This document shows positions 16,456 to 25,914 of a stretch of DNA of 64,000 nt, piece by piece (within the stretch, counting starts at the first letter, position 1; each line of letters starts with the position of its first letter). The DNA is from Pseudomonas entomophila L48 (GTDB lineage: Bacteria > Pseudomonadota > Gammaproteobacteria > Pseudomonadales > Pseudomonadaceae): assembly GCF_000026105.1 (NCBI RefSeq), contig NC_008027.1, positions 1,566,001 through 1,630,000 on the forward strand. The letters run 5' to 3'. The position numbers and the translations under genes are program-made. Below the pieces are notes generated by a model that worked only from the letters and a program-made list of their open reading frames with translations, made no database searches and had not been told where the DNA came from.

Positions 16456-18450
16456 ATGGATAGAATGCGATCAATTCTGCTGGGGTTGCCACGTCGGCAA
16501 AAGCGGCTTCTGCAAGTGGCCACCGATGTGCTGCTGGTATGGGGCGCGTTGTGGCTGGCGTTCGTCGTGCGTCTGGGCGTCGACGAGTTGGCTGGCCCGT
16601 TGCGAGAGCATTTCTGGTTGTTCCTGGCGGCCCCGGTCGTGGCAGTACCGTTGTTCATCCGTTTTGGCATGTACAGGGCGGTCATGCGCTATTTCGGTAA
16701 CGATGCCCTGATCGCGATCATCAAGGCGGTCAGCCTGTCCTCGCTGATTCTGGGTGTCCTGGTCTACTGGTACAGCAATCACCAGAACGTTGTGCCGCGC
16801 TCGATCATCTTCAACTACTGGTGGCTGAGCCTTGTCATGGTTGGCGGATTGCGCCTTGCCATGCGTCAGTATTTTCTCGGTGACTGGTTCACGGCGGCCC
16901 AGCACATGCCGTTCACCAGCCGTGACAATGGCTTGCCAAAGGTCGCCATCTACGGCGCAGGCTCTGCTGGCAACCAGCTGGTGGCGGCATTGCGCCTGGG
17001 CAAGGCGATGCGTCCGGTCGCATTCATCGACGACGATGACAACATCGCCAATCGCGTGATTTCGGGCCTGCAGGTCTACAAGCCCAAGCACCTGCAGCAG
17101 ATGATCGACCATACCGGCGCCGAGGAAGTGCTCTTGGCGATTCCATCGGTGAGCCGTGGTCGCCGCCGGGAAATTCTTGGTTTCCTCGAGGGCTTCCCTC
17201 TGCATGTGCGCAGTGTTCCCGGCTTCATGGACCTGGCCAGCGGCCGGGTCAAGGTCGATGACATTCAGGAAGTCGACATCGCGGACCTGCTGGGGCGTGA
17301 TGCGGTCCCTGCCCAGGAAGGCCTGCTGCAGCGCTGCAACACTGACTTGGTGGTCATGGTCACGGGGGCGGGCGGTTCGATCGGTTCCGAACTGTGCCGC
17401 CAGATCCTGTCGCTCAAGCCGCGTACCTTGCTCCTGTTCGAACACAGCGAGTTCAACCTCTACAGTATTTTGTCCGAGCTCGAGCAGCGTGTGGCGCGCG
17501 AGTCCTTGCCGACCCGGGTCCTGCCGATACTCGGCTCGGTGCGAAACCAGTCGCAACTCGTGGACATCATGCGCACCTGGCGTGTGGACACCGTTTATCA
17601 TGCGGCCGCGTACAAGCATGTGCCGATGGTCGAGCACAACATTGCCGAAGGCGTGCTGAACAATGTCATGGGCACGCTCTACACGGCCCAGGCAGCGCTC
17701 CAGGCAGGTGTCGCCAACTTCGTGCTGATCTCCACGGACAAGGCTGTTCGCCCGACCAATGTCATGGGCAGCACCAAGCGCCTCGCGGAGATGACCTTGC
17801 AGGCGCTGAGTCGCGAAGTGGCCCCGGTGTTGTTTGGTGACAGCGGCAATGTCTCGCAGGTCAACAAGACGCGCTTCACGATGGTGCGCTTCGGCAATGT
17901 GCTGGGGTCGTCGGGGTCCGTCATCCCGTTGTTCCACAAGCAAATCAAGGCTGGTGGCCCGCTCACGGTCACGCACCCGAAGATCACGCGCTATTTCATG
18001 ACCATTCCCGAAGCGGCCCTGCTGGTCATCCAGGCGGGCTCGATGGGGCAGGGCGGGGATGTGTTCGTGCTCGACATGGGCGAGCCTGTGCGGATTGTCG
18101 AGTTGGCGGAAAAGATGATCCATCTCTCCGGGCTGAGTATCCGTTCGGAGCGCAATCCCCATGGCGATATTTCCATCGAGTTCAGCGGCTTGCGCCCAGG
18201 CGAGAAGCTCTATGAGGAATTGCTGATCGGTGACAACGTCGCGGCGACGCAGCACCCGATGATCATGCGGGCCAACGAGGACTACCTGTCGTGGGACGTG
18301 CTGAAGAACGCTCTTGGTGAACTGCTGGCGGCATTGGCGCTCGACGATTACGCCCGCGTACGTCAATTGCTCAGGGAAATGGTGAGCGGTTACGCACCGG
18401 ATGGCGAGATCGTCGACTGGATCTATCAGCAGCGCCGATTCGATCCTTGA
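16456..18450 (+). CDS. wbpM: UDP-GlcNAc/UDP-hexose 4,6-dehydratase, membrane type
   Basis: Makes the UDP-4-keto-6-deoxy sugar used for the initiating O-antigen residue. The 664-residue product has four N-terminal membrane helices (about 15-140), a first Rossmann-like domain (KVAIYGAGSAGNQL, about 160) and the catalytic SDR domain (VTGAGGSIGSELC, about 300) with STDKAVRPTNVMGSTKR carrying Met-x3-Lys, as in WbpM. TRFTMVRFGNVLGSSGSVIP follows. I chose the ATG at 16456 (MDRMRSILLGLPRR), preceded by GAAGGG and matching the family start; a GTG at 16441 is possible. It closes the locus and is followed by a strong terminator. Confidence 0.95.
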   Translation: MDRMRSILLGLPRRQKRLLQVATDVLLVWGALWLAFVVRLGVDELAGPLREHFWLFLAAPVVAVPLFIRFGMYRAVMRYFGNDALIAIIKAVSLSSLILGVLVYWYSNHQNVVPRSIIFNYWWLSLVMVGGLRLAMRQYFLGDWFTAAQHMPFTSRDNGLPKVAIYGAGSAGNQLVAALRLGKAMRPVAFIDDDDNIANRVISGLQVYKPKHLQQMIDHTGAEEVLLAIPSVSRGRRREILGFLEGFPLHVRSVPGFMDLASGRVKVDDIQEVDIADLLGRDAVPAQEGLLQRCNTDLVVMVTGAGGSIGSELCRQILSLKPRTLLLFEHSEFNLYSILSELEQRVARESLPTRVLPILGSVRNQSQLVDIMRTWRVDTVYHAAAYKHVPMVEHNIAEGVLNNVMGTLYTAQAALQAGVANFVLISTDKAVRPTNVMGSTKRLAEMTLQALSREVAPVLFGDSGNVSQVNKTRFTMVRFGNVLGSSGSVIPLFHKQIKAGGPLTVTHPKITRYFMTIPEAALLVIQAGSMGQGGDVFVLDMGEPVRIVELAEKMIHLSGLSIRSERNPHGDISIEFSGLRPGEKLYEELLIGDNVAATQHPMIMRANEDYLSWDVLKNALGELLAALALDDYARVRQLLREMVSGYAPDGEIVDWIYQQRRFDP

Positions 18451-18469
18451 ATCAGGTTGCCCTGGTTTT

Positions 18470-18510
18470 CGGGAGCCCATGCAGTTGCATCGGCTCCCGT
18501 TTTTATTTTT
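18470..18510 (+). terminator. Terminator of the O-antigen operon
   Basis: CGGGAGCC (18470-18477) pairs with GGCTCCCG (18492-18499), enclosing a second dyad ATGCA/TGCAT, and is followed by TTTTTATTTTT. It lies 20 nt after the wbpM stop. Confidence 0.9.
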
Positions 18511-18660
18511 AGGCAATGCCCAGGAAGAATTTTCCTACATCGGAAGTGTTGTCAGTTTAATTTGGTAAACATTGGAGAGTACCCAGGCAGACTTCGAGCC
18601 GTTAGTTTTGAGGGGCAACCAAGGAAATGTTGCTCAACGATCTAAAAGGAGTCTTCAATC

Positions 18661-18999
18661 ATGCGCAATACTGTTTTTTCCTACCTATTGTCAGCCCTGT
18701 TCGCCAGCCTCTCGCTCACGGCCAATGCCTCTTCCACTCCCTCCGCCCCGACGTCCAATGCGCCGATCACCGTGCCGCACGCCGCTGCCGGGCAGAGCAG
18801 CCTGAAAATCGACCTCAATAGCGCCGATGCCCAGGTGCTGCAGAGTCAACTCGATGGTATTGGCCGTGCGAAGGCCGAGGCTATCGTGGCTTATCGCGAA
18901 GAAAACGGGCGCTTCACATCCGTGGATGAGTTGCTGGAGGTCAAAGGTATCGGCAGTTCGCTGCTGGAGCGCAATCGCGGCAAGCTGAAGGTGGAGTAA
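18661..18999 (+). CDS. comEA: ComEA-like helix-hairpin-helix DNA-binding protein
   Basis: A 112-residue periplasmic protein. An N-terminal signal peptide (about 1-23, ending TANAS) and a Ser/Pro-rich linker precede a ComEA-type tandem helix-hairpin-helix domain (about 48-112) with IDLNSADAQVL, LDGIGRAKAEAIVAYRE and VKGIGSSLLERNR. ComEA homologues bind incoming DNA during natural transformation; in pseudomonads competence function is not established. AAAAGGAG lies 7-10 nt before the ATG. The 150-bp upstream region after the wbpM terminator should hold its own promoter. The position beside wbpM is conserved in Pseudomonas. Confidence 0.88.
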   Translation: MRNTVFSYLLSALFASLSLTANASSTPSAPTSNAPITVPHAAAGQSSLKIDLNSADAQVLQSQLDGIGRAKAEAIVAYREENGRFTSVDELLEVKGIGSSLLERNRGKLKVE

Positions 19000-19006
19000 C
19001 CCAGTC

Positions 19007-19049
19007 AGCCGATGATCGACTGGCCGTTAGCGGTTCGATCATCGGCTTT
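19007..19049. terminator. Bidirectional terminator-like hairpin
   Basis: AGCCGATGATCGA (19007-19019) pairs perfectly with TCGATCATCGGCT (19035-19047), a 13-bp stem with a 15-nt loop, between convergent comEA and the DUF2897 gene. The T tail is short on the plus strand, and a poor tail is also seen on the minus strand. Confidence 0.65.
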
Positions 19050-19055
19050 GCGTAT

Positions 19056-19223
19056 TCAACGGTCCTGGTTCTCCTTGGCATCCATTTCTGCGTTACGTTC
19101 ATGGACTTTCTTCAACTGCTCTTCCGTCAAGGGCAGTTTCTTGGCGGTATCTCGAAGCAACATCAGGCCCCCGACGATCGAACCCAGGGCTATGATCAGT
19201 ATCAACCAGGCATACCAAGGCAT
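19056..19223 (-). CDS. DUF2897 family small membrane protein
   Basis: A 55-residue open frame on the minus strand, convergent with comEA. It begins MPWYAWLILIIALGSIVGGL, one membrane helix at about residues 5-24, followed by a charged tail (LLRDTAKKLPLTEEQLKKV, then acidic and basic residues to ENQDR). This matches my recollection of the DUF2897 family, single-pass proteins found in pseudomonads; function unknown. A good ribosome-binding site (GGGAGAA) lies just before the ATG. An overlapping longer frame on the same strand lacks such features. Confidence 0.75.
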   Translation of the reverse strand: MPWYAWLILIIALGSIVGGLMLLRDTAKKLPLTEEQLKKVHERNAEMDAKENQDR

Positions 19224-19406
19224 TGTATTCTCCCGCGTCGTGAATGGCTAAAGCACCTGCAGGTGCAGGTTTGAGCCAGACCTGAGTGAGTAGGTTCAAT
19301 TATAGTTAGGCCCGGCCCCCTGGCCAATTCACTCAAGCCATGGCCCCCAAAGCACACCACTTCGTTTACAATGCGCGCCGTTTTCGACTTGCCAAGAGAC
19401 CTGACC

Positions 19407-20108
19407 ATGTCCGCCTGCCAGACGCCCCTGATCGTCGCCCTGGATTTCCCTACCCGTGACGCCGCCCTGAAGCTGGCCGACCAGCTCGATCCTGCGCTGT
19501 GCCGGGTGAAGGTTGGCAAGGAGCTGTTCACCAGTAGCGCATCCGGAATCGTCGAGACTCTCTGCGCCAAGGGTTTTGAAGTGTTCCTCGACCTCAAGTT
19601 CCACGATATCCCCAACACCACGGCCATGGCGGTGAAGGCGGCGGCGGAGATGGGCGTGTGGATGGTCAACGTTCACTGCTCCGGCGGCCTGCGCATGATG
19701 TCGGCTTGCCGCGAGGAGCTGGCCAAGCGTAGTGGTCCGCAACCGCTGCTGATCGGCGTGACCGTGCTGACCAGCATGGAGCGCGAGGATCTGGCCGGTA
19801 TTGGCCTGGATGTCGACCCGCAAGTGCAGGTCCTGCGCCTGGCGGCGCTGGCACAGAAGGCTGGCATGGACGGTCTGGTGTGTTCGGCGCTGGAGGCTCC
19901 GGCGTTGAAGGCTGCGCATCCTTCGTTGCAACTGGTCACCCCCGGTATTCGCCCGGCAGGCAGTGCCCAGGACGATCAACGGCGTATTCTGACCCCGCGC
20001 CAGGCGTTGGATGCCGGCTCCGATTACCTGGTGATCGGTCGTCCGATCAGCCAGGCGGCAGACCCGGCCAAGGCTTTGGCTGCCGTGGTGGCCGAGATCC
20101 GCGGCTGA
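19407..20108 (+). CDS. pyrF: Orotidine-5'-phosphate decarboxylase
   Basis: Decarboxylates OMP to UMP, the last step of de novo pyrimidine synthesis, as a cytoplasmic TIM-barrel dimer. The 233-residue product starts [18 protein letters not shown] and contains the signature [12 protein letters not shown] (about 58-69, catalytic Asp-Lys-Asp) and the phosphate-binding [15 protein letters not shown] and YLVIGRPI segments. The ATG at 19407 matches family starts; the upstream in-frame ATG at 19371 overlaps the likely -10 element TACAAT (19367-19372). It appears monocistronic, ending just before a REP pair. Confidence 0.97.
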   Translation: MSACQTPLIVALDFPTRDAALKLADQLDPALCRVKVGKELFTSSASGIVETLCAKGFEVFLDLKFHDIPNTTAMAVKAAAEMGVWMVNVHCSGGLRMMSACREELAKRSGPQPLLIGVTVLTSMEREDLAGIGLDVDPQVQVLRLAALAQKAGMDGLVCSALEAPALKAAHPSLQLVTPGIRPAGSAQDDQRRILTPRQALDAGSDYLVIGRPISQAADPAKALAAVVAEIRG

Positions 20109-20141
20109 CAACGGGCAGGGGCCGCGTTATGCGGCCCATCG

Positions 20142-20227
20142 CTGTAGGAGCGGCTTCAGCCGCGGTCACCCGCGAAATGGGGCCAGACACCGTGTTGCCT
20201 GTATCGCGGCTAAAGCCGCTCCTACAG
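20142..20227. repeat. REP-like pair, GTAGGAGCGGCTT type
   Basis: CTGTAGGAGCGGCTTCAGCC at the left end is mirrored by GGCTAAAGCCGCTCCTACAG at the right end, giving a long interrupted palindrome between convergent pyrF and the curA-like gene. It may act as a terminator. Confidence 0.85.
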
Positions 20228-20250
20228 AGTACGCTGCTCTCTATGCGCCC

Positions 20251-21252
20251 TCAGACCTTCAGCACCAGCTTGCCGAAATTCTCTCCGCTGAACAGCTTTA
20301 GCAGCGTCTCGGGGAAGGTCTCCAGCCCCTCCACCACATCCTCCTTGCTCTTCACTTTGCCGTTGGCCAGCCACCCAGCCATCTCCTGCGCAGCCTTGCC
20401 ATATTCCTTGACGTAGTCCATGACCACGAAGCCTTCCATGCGTGCACGGTTGACCAGTAGCGACAGGTAGTTTGCCGGCCCCTTCACCGCCTCCTTGTTG
20501 TTGTACTGGCTGATGGCGCCGCAGATCACCACCCGGGCCTTGAAATTCAAGCGCGAAAGCACGGCATCCAGAATATCGCCGCCAACGTTGTCGAAATACA
20601 CGTCCACGCCGCCGGGGCATTCGCGCTTGAGGCCGGCCAGCACGTCTTCGGCCTTGTAGTCGATGACACCGTCAAAGCCCAGCTCATCTTTCAGGTATTG
20701 GCACTTCTGCGCCCCCCCGGCAATACCGATCACCCGGCAACCCTTGAGCTTGGCAATCTGCCCGGCAATGCTGCCGACCGCGCCGGCGGCGCCTGAGATT
20801 ACCACCGTCTCGCCGGCCTTGGGCTGGCCGACATCGAGCAGGGCGAAGTAAGCGGTCATGCCGGTCATGCCAAGCGCGGAGAGATAGCGCGGCAGGGGGG
20901 CGAGCCTGGGGTCGATCTTGTACAAGCCTTGCGGGGCGCCCGTGTAGTAGTCCTGCACGCCCAGTGCACCGTTCACATGGTCGCCGACCTTGAATTCCGG
21001 ATGCCGCGAGGCGATCACCTCGCCGACCCCCAGGGCACGCATCACCTGGCCAAGGGCCACGGGCGCGATATAGGACTTGCCCTCGTTCATCCAGCCACGC
21101 ATCGCGGGGTCCAGTGACAAGTACAGGTTCTTCACCAGTACCTCGCCCTCGGCGGGTTGCTCGGTGGCGACCTCCTCATAGGTGAAGTCTTCGCGACGCA
21201 CGGCGCCGACCGGGCGCTTGGCAAGCAGGAAACGGCGGTTGCGGGTGGACAT
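20251..21252 (-). CDS. NADP-dependent medium-chain oxidoreductase (CurA/PTGR-like)
   Basis: A 333-residue zinc-independent medium-chain reductase of the leukotriene B4 12-hydroxydehydrogenase/CurA group, which reduces alkenal or enone double bonds with NADPH. It starts MSTRNRRFLLAKRPVGAV and shows DPAMRGWM, GMTGMTAYFALLDVG, the cofactor motif VVISGAAGAVGSIAGQIAKLKG (in part) and VYFDNVGGDILD. No zinc-ligand cysteines are at the usual positions. AGGAGAT precedes the start. It stands alone, convergent with pyrF, and the physiological substrate cannot be told from sequence. Confidence 0.85.
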   Translation of the reverse strand: MSTRNRRFLLAKRPVGAVRREDFTYEEVATEQPAEGEVLVKNLYLSLDPAMRGWMNEGKSYIAPVALGQVMRALGVGEVIASRHPEFKVGDHVNGALGVQDYYTGAPQGLYKIDPRLAPLPRYLSALGMTGMTAYFALLDVGQPKAGETVVISGAAGAVGSIAGQIAKLKGCRVIGIAGGAQKCQYLKDELGFDGVIDYKAEDVLAGLKRECPGGVDVYFDNVGGDILDAVLSRLNFKARVVICGAISQYNNKEAVKGPANYLSLLVNRARMEGFVVMDYVKEYGKAAQEMAGWLANGKVKSKEDVVEGLETFPETLLKLFSGENFGKLVLKV

Positions 21253-21426
21253 GGCGATATCTCCTGAAATGGGGTAGTCGGGGCAGGATGATCGGCTGCG
21301 ATCCTATCCTGCGTCACGCAAGATCACCGCGAACGATAGTAGTCCAACCGCAGCCCTGATGATGCTGCCCAGGTGGTCGGCAGGCTGACTAGACTCAGGC
21401 TCGAATCCAGTTCCCAGAAGGAGCCA

Positions 21427-22191
21427 ATGATGGGCATGACGTTCTCCGGCCAGGTCGCACTGGTCACTGGCGGTGCGGCGGGCATCGGTCGGGCGACCGC
21501 CCAGGCTTTTGCGGCAGAAGGCCTGAAGGTTGTGGTAGCCGATCTCGATGCGGTGGGTGGCGAGGCTACGGTTGCGCAGATTCGCCAGGCGGGCGGTGAG
21601 GCGCTGTTCGTGGCCTGTGACGTGACCCACGACAGCGACGTGCGGCAACTGCATGAAAGGATCGTCGCGTCCTATGGTCGGCTTGACTACGCCTTCAACA
21701 ACGCTGGTATCGAGATCGAGAAAGGCCGGCTGGCCGAAGGCAGCGAGGCGGAGTTCGACGCGATCATGGGGGTCAACGTCAAGGGTGTCTGGTTGTGCAT
21801 GAAGTACCAGTTGCCCCTGTTGTTGGCCCAAGGCGGTGGGGCGATCGTGAACACCGCGTCAGTGGCGGGGTTGTCGGCGGCGCCGAAGATGAGCATCTAT
21901 GCGGCCTCCAAGCACGCGGTGATCGGTCTGACCAAGTCGGCAGCTATCGAATACGCCAAGAAAGGCATCAGGGTCAACGCGGTATGCCCGGCGGTCATCG
22001 ACACCGACATGTTCCGCCGTGCCTATGAAGCAGACCCGCGCAAGGCCGAGTTCGCTGCGGCGATGCACCCGGTCGGGCGCATCGGCAAGGTCGAGGAGAT
22101 CGCCAGTGCGGTACTTTACCTGTGCAGTGATGGGGCGGCGTTCACTACCGGGCATAGCCTTACGGTCGATGGTGGCGCATTGGCGATCTAG
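21427..22191 (+). CDS. Short-chain dehydrogenase/reductase
   Basis: A 254-residue classical SDR with cofactor motif VALVTGGAAGIGRATA, NNAGIEIEKG (NNAG), NTASVAGLSA and catalytic YAASKHAVIGL (Tyr-x3-Lys, about 159-163), ending with the usual SLTVDGG segment. Substrate is unknown; classical SDRs of this pattern oxidise or reduce alcohols and ketones with NAD(P)(H). The start at 21427 follows AGAAGGAG; three nearby ATG codons (21427, 21430, 21436) cannot be separated with certainty. The gene ends 6 nt before the convergent kinase-like gene. Confidence 0.85.
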   Translation: MMGMTFSGQVALVTGGAAGIGRATAQAFAAEGLKVVVADLDAVGGEATVAQIRQAGGEALFVACDVTHDSDVRQLHERIVASYGRLDYAFNNAGIEIEKGRLAEGSEAEFDAIMGVNVKGVWLCMKYQLPLLLAQGGGAIVNTASVAGLSAAPKMSIYAASKHAVIGLTKSAAIEYAKKGIRVNAVCPAVIDTDMFRRAYEADPRKAEFAAAMHPVGRIGKVEEIASAVLYLCSDGAAFTTGHSLTVDGGALAI

Positions 22192-22196
22192 GCGCG

Positions 22197-23042
22197 TTAC
22201 CACAGGCTCTCGATCTTGCCCTCGAGGAAGATATCGCGTCGTTTCAGTCGACCAATGTCCTGATGCTTGGCTATTTCGTAGACACGCTGGAAGTCTGCCT
22301 CGCGGATCTGCGGGAAGTAACGCTCCACTGCCTGTTTCACCTTGGCGTCATAATCGATTTCGGTAATGAAGCGATAGATGTGCCGGTAGTAGAAGAAACC
22401 GAACTGGAATGCCAGGGTCTCGCTGAAGAAGGCTGTCGGGACCGAAAAGCTGTTCTCAAGGTCGATAGCCATGGCAGGCTCGCCGACTTGCTCCGGCAGC
22501 ATGACATTGGCAGCCCAGAGATCCATGTGGGTGATGCCTTGGGCATGGAGGGCATGCAGCAACTCAAAGGTTGCGTCCAGCAGCTGGTCGACCGCCTGCG
22601 GGCGAGCGAGGATCCAGTTGTAGCCATCGAGGTAGCCATCGAGACGGTGGCTGATCAGGAATACATCTTCGATCAATCCCACCTTCGAGCGGCTGTAGCC
22701 AAAGCCCACCAGGCCGGGTACGCGCGCGCCGCGCCGGTTGGCCTCACAGGTGTTGACCAGCTCCTCCAGGGTCCAGTCGAACATGCCGTTGCGCTTGCGC
22801 ATGCCGTGCTGGACGCGCCACTTCTTCTTGAACGAATCAAGCCGCTCGCGCTTGGTGAACAACCGGCTGCTGGCACACTCCAGCGGGGCACTGACTCGTT
22901 TGACGTCGGGCGTGAGATCGATCAGACGCTTGAGCGCTTGTCGGGTCAAAGTCGGGAGTTCTTTCTGCAGGTGCAGCGTAGTGCGTTGGTGCTTGAGGGT
23001 AATGGGGTAGTCGTTGCTGTGGGGCCAGGAAAAGCGTGTCAC
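22197..23042 (-). CDS. InaA/WaaP-like lipopolysaccharide kinase-family protein
   Basis: A 281-residue protein with a small-kinase fold. The catalytic loop THMDLWAANV (His172, Asp174, Asn179) and a metal-binding Asp in MAIDLENSF (Asp194) are both present, as in Kdo/WaaP and InaA-type kinases; the N-lobe has FTKRERLDSFKKKW and the family-like VPGLVGFGYSRSKVGLIEDVFL. WaaP relatives phosphorylate LPS core heptose, but genes of this subgroup are often annotated only as toluene-tolerance or lipopolysaccharide kinase family proteins. It starts with GTG at 23042. Its acceptor is unknown, and it is not adjacent to LPS core genes. Confidence 0.72.
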   Translation of the reverse strand: MTRFSWPHSNDYPITLKHQRTTLHLQKELPTLTRQALKRLIDLTPDVKRVSAPLECASSRLFTKRERLDSFKKKWRVQHGMRKRNGMFDWTLEELVNTCEANRRGARVPGLVGFGYSRSKVGLIEDVFLISHRLDGYLDGYNWILARPQAVDQLLDATFELLHALHAQGITHMDLWAANVMLPEQVGEPAMAIDLENSFSVPTAFFSETLAFQFGFFYYRHIYRFITEIDYDAKVKQAVERYFPQIREADFQRVYEIAKHQDIGRLKRRDIFLEGKIESLW

Positions 23043-23090
23043 TCTGCGTCCTTGCTGCTGTCAAATTGCTATCGTCAATTCCTTGGCATA

Positions 23091-24287
23091 TTACATTTTT
23101 TTTACATTTTTCCTACAAATTTTAATATTTCGCTCTTTACGCAGGGACGCAGGCTGCAACAGGTGTCTTGCTACCAGCAGGCAACCAGCTACCAAACCGA
23201 TGCCGTACAGCATCAGTGCGCGGTCGCTCCCCAGTTGGTCACTCAACATTCCCACAAAAATCACCGGCAAGCTGAAGCCGCAATAGGCCAGCAGGAAGAA
23301 ACCGGCAGTGGCGCGGGTTTTCTCATTGCCTGCCAGTTGGCATACCCCGGTCAGCCCCCCTAGGTAAATGAAGCCATAGCAGGCACTGCTGGTGGCGATC
23401 GCGCCCAGCAGCACAGCAGGCAGGTAGCCGGTGTGTGCGCCCCAGGCTAGGAGGGTGTAACTGCACGGCAGGATCAGCAGCCCCAGCAAGGTTGCCCGCG
23501 TGCTGGACAGGCGGCGCGCGATGGGCTGGAACAACAGGCCGCAACTGATCACGCAGAAGGTCGAGAAGCCCGACCAGGTACTTAGCCCATGCTGGCGCAG
23601 GATATCCGGCAGGAGGGCGATGACCAGGCCGACGCAAGCCCAGGCCAGGAAAATCGCCATGCCATAGGCCAGGCTCCCTTTGGGGTAGAAAGGCAAGCGC
23701 AGCATGGCGCCGCGTTGGGCCGGGCGTGGGTCGGGCAGACGCCAGGCCAGTAGCAGAGCGAGGGCGGCAAGTGCCAATTGCAGGTGGAAGCTGCCTGGGG
23801 TGAGTGTAGGGCCGCGCAGCAGAAACAGGCTGGTCAGCGCCGCACCCAGGCCAAAACCCAGGGAAGTGCTGGCGGTGACCCAGTTGGCTGCGCGGCTGCT
23901 GTGCTGTGGCGCCATCAATTCCCCCATGTAGGCGGTGGCCGTGGCCGAGGCCAGGCCGGTACCCAGTCCCAGGAACAGGCGTGCCACGCCCAGCGCTTCC
24001 AGGCTGGGCATCAGCAGCATGATCAGGGTGGCGATCATCGACAGTGCCAAGGCCACGAGAATCAGTGGGCGGCGCCCGACCCGGTCGGCGAGGCCGCCGA
24101 GTGCCAGCAGTACCGGCAGCACGCCGAGCACATAGCCGGAGAAGGCCACGGCAGTGGCGGCTGCGCCTCGCCCGGACAGGTCGGCGTAGGCGATGTAGAG
24201 GGGCGCCTGCAGGTTCACCGCCAGGGTGATCAGGCACAGGGCGAAGGCCAGCAAGGCCGGGGCATGACGAGTGGGCATCGCAGGCAT
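23091..24287 (-). CDS. MFS transporter
   Basis: A 398-residue major facilitator with about 12 hydrophobic helices. The loop between helices 2 and 3 carries GGLADRVGRRPLIL (the MFS GxLaDrxGrr signature, about 63-76), and LFLGLGTGLASATATAYMGEL follows. The C-terminal tail is basic (LRKERNIKICRKNVKKM) and AT-rich, unlike the rest, so the natural end may have been extended. It is divergent from the MocR-type regulator at 24401 with about 113 bp between, so that regulator may control it. Substrate unknown. Confidence 0.83.
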   Translation of the reverse strand: MPAMPTRHAPALLAFALCLITLAVNLQAPLYIAYADLSGRGAAATAVAFSGYVLGVLPVLLALGGLADRVGRRPLILVALALSMIATLIMLLMPSLEALGVARLFLGLGTGLASATATAYMGELMAPQHSSRAANWVTASTSLGFGLGAALTSLFLLRGPTLTPGSFHLQLALAALALLLAWRLPDPRPAQRGAMLRLPFYPKGSLAYGMAIFLAWACVGLVIALLPDILRQHGLSTWSGFSTFCVISCGLLFQPIARRLSSTRATLLGLLILPCSYTLLAWGAHTGYLPAVLLGAIATSSACYGFIYLGGLTGVCQLAGNEKTRATAGFFLLAYCGFSLPVIFVGMLSDQLGSDRALMLYGIGLVAGCLLVARHLLQPASLRKERNIKICRKNVKKM

Positions 24288-24400
24288 CCGTATGGGCGGG
24301 AGTGTCCGGTGCAGCTTCGAGGTTGTGGCATGTCATCGACAAGGCACACGCCCGGCGCATTTGTGATTAACTGTTTGCCTGAAAATAGCGAACACTTGCC

Positions 24401-25798
24401 ATGCGCCTCGAACTCGACCGTCTTCACCCCACGCCTTTGGTCCAGCAACTGACCGAGCAATTGCAGGCTTGGGTCGAACAGCAGCGCCTGCGTCCCGGGG
24501 CGCGGTTGCCCTCGATTCGGGCCCTGGCACGGGATCACGCGGTGAGCGCCTCCTGTGTGATCGAGGCGTACGATCGCCTGGTCGCAAGCGGCTGGTTGGA
24601 GGCGCGTCACGGAACCGGCTTCTTCGTGGCTGAGCGCAAGGCTGGTTTGCAGGGCGATGCCGGCATGGCTTGGGGGGAGGGCATCGATGGCCGCTGGCGG
24701 CAGTTCCGTGAGGGCCACGACGATTTGCTCAAGCTCGGTTGCGGCTGGCTGCCGGTGGCGTGGCGCGCCGAAGCCGAGTTGGCCCAGGCCGTGCGTCAGG
24801 TGAGCCGTGGCGCGCCGGAGGCCTTGTTCGACTATTGCCCGCCATTGGGCCTTGCCAGCCTGCGCCTGCAGTTGCACAAAGGGTTGGCGAAGCTGGACAT
24901 TGCGGCGGCGCCGGAACGCATCCTGACCACTCAAGGGGTCAGCCACGCCCTTGACCTGTTGGTGCGTACGCTGCTGGCACCTGGTGATACCGTGCTGGTG
25001 GAGCGGCCGGGCTACTACAACCTGTACAACCTGCTGCGTCTTCACCAGGTCAAAATGCTTGAGGTGCCACGCACGGCAGCCGGGCCCGACCTGGCGGTGC
25101 TCGAGCGTTTGATGACCGAGCACCGGCCACGTTGCCTGTTCACCAACAGCCTGTATCAGAACCCTACGGGTTCCAGCCTGACGCCGAAAGTGGCGTATCG
25201 ATTGCTGGAGCTGGCGCGGGAACATGATGTGCGGATCATCGAGGACGATCTCTACGCCGACTTCCAGGAGGGCGCGGCGACGCGCCTGGCAACCCTCGAC
25301 AGCGAGCAGCGGGTCATCTACCTGGGCAGTTTTTCCAAGACCCTCAGCAGTTCGCTGCGGGTTGGCTACCTGGTGGCTGAAGAGGCACTGGTGGCTCGCC
25401 TGGCCGAACTGAAAATGGTCAGTGGTATCGGTACCTCGCGCTTCGCCGAGCAGGTGGTCGGGCAGATGCTTGCCAATGGCAGCTACCGCAAGAGTGTGCA
25501 GCGTCTGCGCGTGCGCCTCGGGCAGCACATGGCGAAGGCGCTCGGGCAACTGGAGGTCTGTGGTTGGGAGGTGTTCTGCGAGCCTTACGGCGGCATGTTC
25601 GTCTGGGCTCGCTCGCCCGGACGCGATTTCGCCGAGCTGGAGCAACTGGCGCTGGAGCAGGGCGTGCTGTTGACGCCAGGCAGCGCCTTCGATCCGCAAG
25701 GGCGTGCAAGCGAGTGGCTACGGATCAATGTCGCCTATGGGCAGGACGTCCGCGCCCAGACCTTCTTCCAGCACGCCGGGCGACCTTCAGCAATCTGA
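24401..25798 (+). CDS. MocR/PdxR-type transcriptional regulator with aminotransferase domain
   Basis: A 465-residue fusion. The N-terminal GntR winged-helix domain (about 1-78) has LVQQLTEQLQAWV, GARLPSIRALARDHAVS and GTGFFVAE. The rest is a class I aminotransferase-like domain with NSLYQNPTGSS (about 247) and the PLP-lysine region GSFSKTLSSSLRVGYL (Lys at about 313). MocR regulators sense PLP or amino compounds and often control a divergent gene, here the MFS transporter at 23091-24287; that link is inference. Start ATG at 24401. Confidence 0.88.
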   Translation: MRLELDRLHPTPLVQQLTEQLQAWVEQQRLRPGARLPSIRALARDHAVSASCVIEAYDRLVASGWLEARHGTGFFVAERKAGLQGDAGMAWGEGIDGRWRQFREGHDDLLKLGCGWLPVAWRAEAELAQAVRQVSRGAPEALFDYCPPLGLASLRLQLHKGLAKLDIAAAPERILTTQGVSHALDLLVRTLLAPGDTVLVERPGYYNLYNLLRLHQVKMLEVPRTAAGPDLAVLERLMTEHRPRCLFTNSLYQNPTGSSLTPKVAYRLLELAREHDVRIIEDDLYADFQEGAATRLATLDSEQRVIYLGSFSKTLSSSLRVGYLVAEEALVARLAELKMVSGIGTSRFAEQVVGQMLANGSYRKSVQRLRVRLGQHMAKALGQLEVCGWEVFCEPYGGMFVWARSPGRDFAELEQLALEQGVLLTPGSAFDPQGRASEWLRINVAYGQDVRAQTFFQHAGRPSAI

Positions 25799-25914
25799 AA
25801 ACGACACGTTCATAGCTATTTGACACCATTGCGTCGTTCAGCTCTTGTGAGGGCGTCGATGCCATTGTCACTCTTGCCGTTCGGAACAGTCCGGCAATGC
25901 GAGGGGTAACGGTG

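Noticed and set aside
16471..18516. Long minus-strand frame (681 codons) opposite wbpM
   Set aside because: It has His/Arg/Gln-rich shadow composition, lacks a ribosome-binding site, and lies entirely over wbpM.
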